64,000 nucleotides of DNA from contig CAKSJG010000002.1 of the NCBI GenBank assembly GCA_934463165.1, positions 62,001-126,000 of the forward strand. Reading direction: 5' to 3'. The translations under genes were made by a program, and so were the position numbers. Origin of the DNA: an uncultured Clostridia bacterium (GTDB lineage: Bacteria > Bacillota > Clostridia > UMGS1810). The notes beneath the pieces are model-generated. The model searched no databases. It was given only the letters and a program-made list of their open reading frames with translations, and was not told where the DNA came from. Each line of letters starts with the position of its first letter. The first letter of the stretch is position 1. Below, in pieces: positions 63,408 through 64,000 of this stretch.

Positions 63408-63476
63408 ATCAGGGGTATGGCACACTATTAATTTTTTGGAAAGCTCAAAAAATCAATAGTATGCCATACCCCTGAT
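63408..63476 (-). repeat. 30-bp imperfect palindrome, RNA hairpin or MITE-like element
   Basis: Arms 63408-63437 and 63447-63476, loop 9 bases. Arms begin ATCAGGGGTATGGCA and end with its complement. Two positions mismatch as A-C on the plus strand, which are G-T (G-U wobble) on the minus strand, so the minus-strand RNA can pair along the whole stem. It lies about 45 bp after the oxidoreductase stop in its reading direction. No long T-tract follows. Confidence 0.75.
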
Positions 63477-63520
63477 GCCGGTTAATATTTTATTAAAAAT
63501 GAATATCAGTATAAATTATA

Positions 63521-64000
63521 TCAGTCAACTTTAAGAACAACCTTGCCGATATTTTCTCCTCTGTATAAAATATCATGAGCGGCTTCCGCCTCGGTTATGG
63601 GGAGAACCTTATATATCGTAGGCTTAACAAGACCTGCCGAAACCTTCGGGAAAACATCCTTAACAAGTGAAGCTAAAATCCGTGCTTTTACCTCCGGAGT
63701 TCTTGAGCGCAGGGTGCTTCCGATGATTCTTACATTTCTGACATATATATTTTTAAGGTCAATCTCTGTTTTTTGACCGGCAAGAGCAGCAATCATTATC
63801 CATCTTGCGCCGTGTGTGAGATAGTGAATGCATTTGCCCATAATCTCACCGCCGAGACAGTCTATTGCAACATCAACACCGCGGCCCGCTTCAAGCTCGG
63901 ATTTTAAAACCTCGGTGATATCTTCTTTTTTTGTGTTAACAACTATATCCGCATTGAGATGAGCTATTGACTCTTTAAGCTCATCGGAAAGTACGGTTGT
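63521..64000 (-). CDS. zinc-type/quinone oxidoreductase (MDR family), 5' end outside window
   Basis: The frame is open from the right edge to a stop at 63521; 159 residues are seen. They cover the second half of an MDR dehydrogenase: DIVVNTKKEDITE, VDVAIDCLGGEIM, GRWIMIAALAG-like ARWIMIAALAGQK and the C-terminal VLPITEAEAAHDILYRGENIGKVVLKV, typical of the PIG3/quinone-reductase branch. NADPH-dependent; substrate unknown. A 106-residue start at 63841 is only an internal Met. Confidence 0.88.
   Translation of the reverse strand, partial: TTVLSDELKESIAHLNADIVVNTKKEDITEVLKSELEAGRGVDVAIDCLGGEIMGKCIHYLTHGARWIMIAALAGQKTEIDLKNIYVRNVRIIGSTLRSRTPEVKARILASLVKDVFPKVSAGLVKPTIYKVLPITEAEAAHDILYRGENIGKVVLKVD

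Noticed and set aside
1..64000. tRNA genes, CRISPR arrays, insertion sequences, prophage genes
   Set aside because: Looked for cloverleaf 3' ends, regular repeats and transposase or phage motifs; none could be supported.

Overview
The window is AT-rich, densely packed DNA from a spore-forming, low-GC Gram-positive bacterium, most likely of class Clostridia. The evidence is a gerA-type germinant receptor operon, a CwlD-type cortex amidase, a YlmC/YmxH sporulation-family protein, Veg, the infC-rpmI-rplT operon, DnaD plus a DnaI-like loader, the ecfA1-ecfA2-ecfT-truA block, and secreted polysaccharide-degrading proteins carrying S-layer homology (SLH) domains. Surface-anchored SLH lyases, GH88 hydrolases and LplB/LplC-type sugar permeases suggest a plant- or host-glycan degrader of the gut or rumen; that ecological reading is inference. 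I saw no tRNA, rRNA, CRISPR array, insertion sequence or prophage.

Layout. 1-9.8 kb: a minus-strand glycan operon (GH78-like protein, SLH protein of unknown function, SLH heparinase II/III-family lyase, two-module LamG-like protein cut by the left edge), joined by stop/start overlaps and read divergently from an AraC regulator. 10.8-16.7 kb: rnr-smpB facing htpG-cwlD and a membrane protein. 16.8-20.8 kb: an acyl-CoA synthetase, then infC-rpmI-rplT behind a long attenuator-type leader, then an MBL-fold hydrolase. 20.8-23.0 kb: a decapitated subtilase next to a paralogous SLH protein. 23.0-26.9 kb: a gerK-type operon ending in a very small fourth gene. 26.9-31.7 kb: veg, a small P-loop protein, yigZ, a class B PBP, ylmC/ymxH, a 55-residue protein and a GH88 hydrolase. 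31.8-44.0 kb: mfd-pth-prs and a GlmU acetyltransferase-only protein, a hypoxanthine-DNA glycosylase, topB, a Rossmann/PHP pair, rlmH, and a cysteine desulfurase with a DUF3343 partner. 44.1-49.9 kb: lplC-lplB permeases divergent from a second AraC regulator, then PAP2, cupin, beta-helix and HD-domain genes. 49.9-55.1 kb: a GIY-YIG protein, a polar amino-acid ABC transporter whose binding protein looks circularly permuted, uppP and a second GH88. 55.1-64.0 kb: CvpA, a DUF5711-like protein, truA-ecfT-ecfA2-ecfA1, a methyltransferase, dnaI, dnaD, a long palindrome and a partial quinone oxidoreductase.

How the parts may work together. The SLH lyase, the GH78-like enzyme, two GH88 unsaturated uronyl hydrolases and a beta-helix protein fit stepwise breakdown of an acidic polysaccharide: a lyase at the cell surface produces unsaturated uronyl oligosaccharides that GH88 enzymes cleave inside the cell. 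Two AraC regulators and an lplBC permease pair without its own binding protein would supply sensing and uptake.

Promoter quality is unusually good for reading by eye: many genes have a near-consensus sigma-A promoter with a 17-bp spacer, and these promoters were used to choose starts downstream of the longest possible ORF. The most notable points are the small fourth ger gene, the ATC start of infC, the permuted binding protein, the GlmU fragment, the broken subtilase pair and the long palindrome near 63.4 kb.
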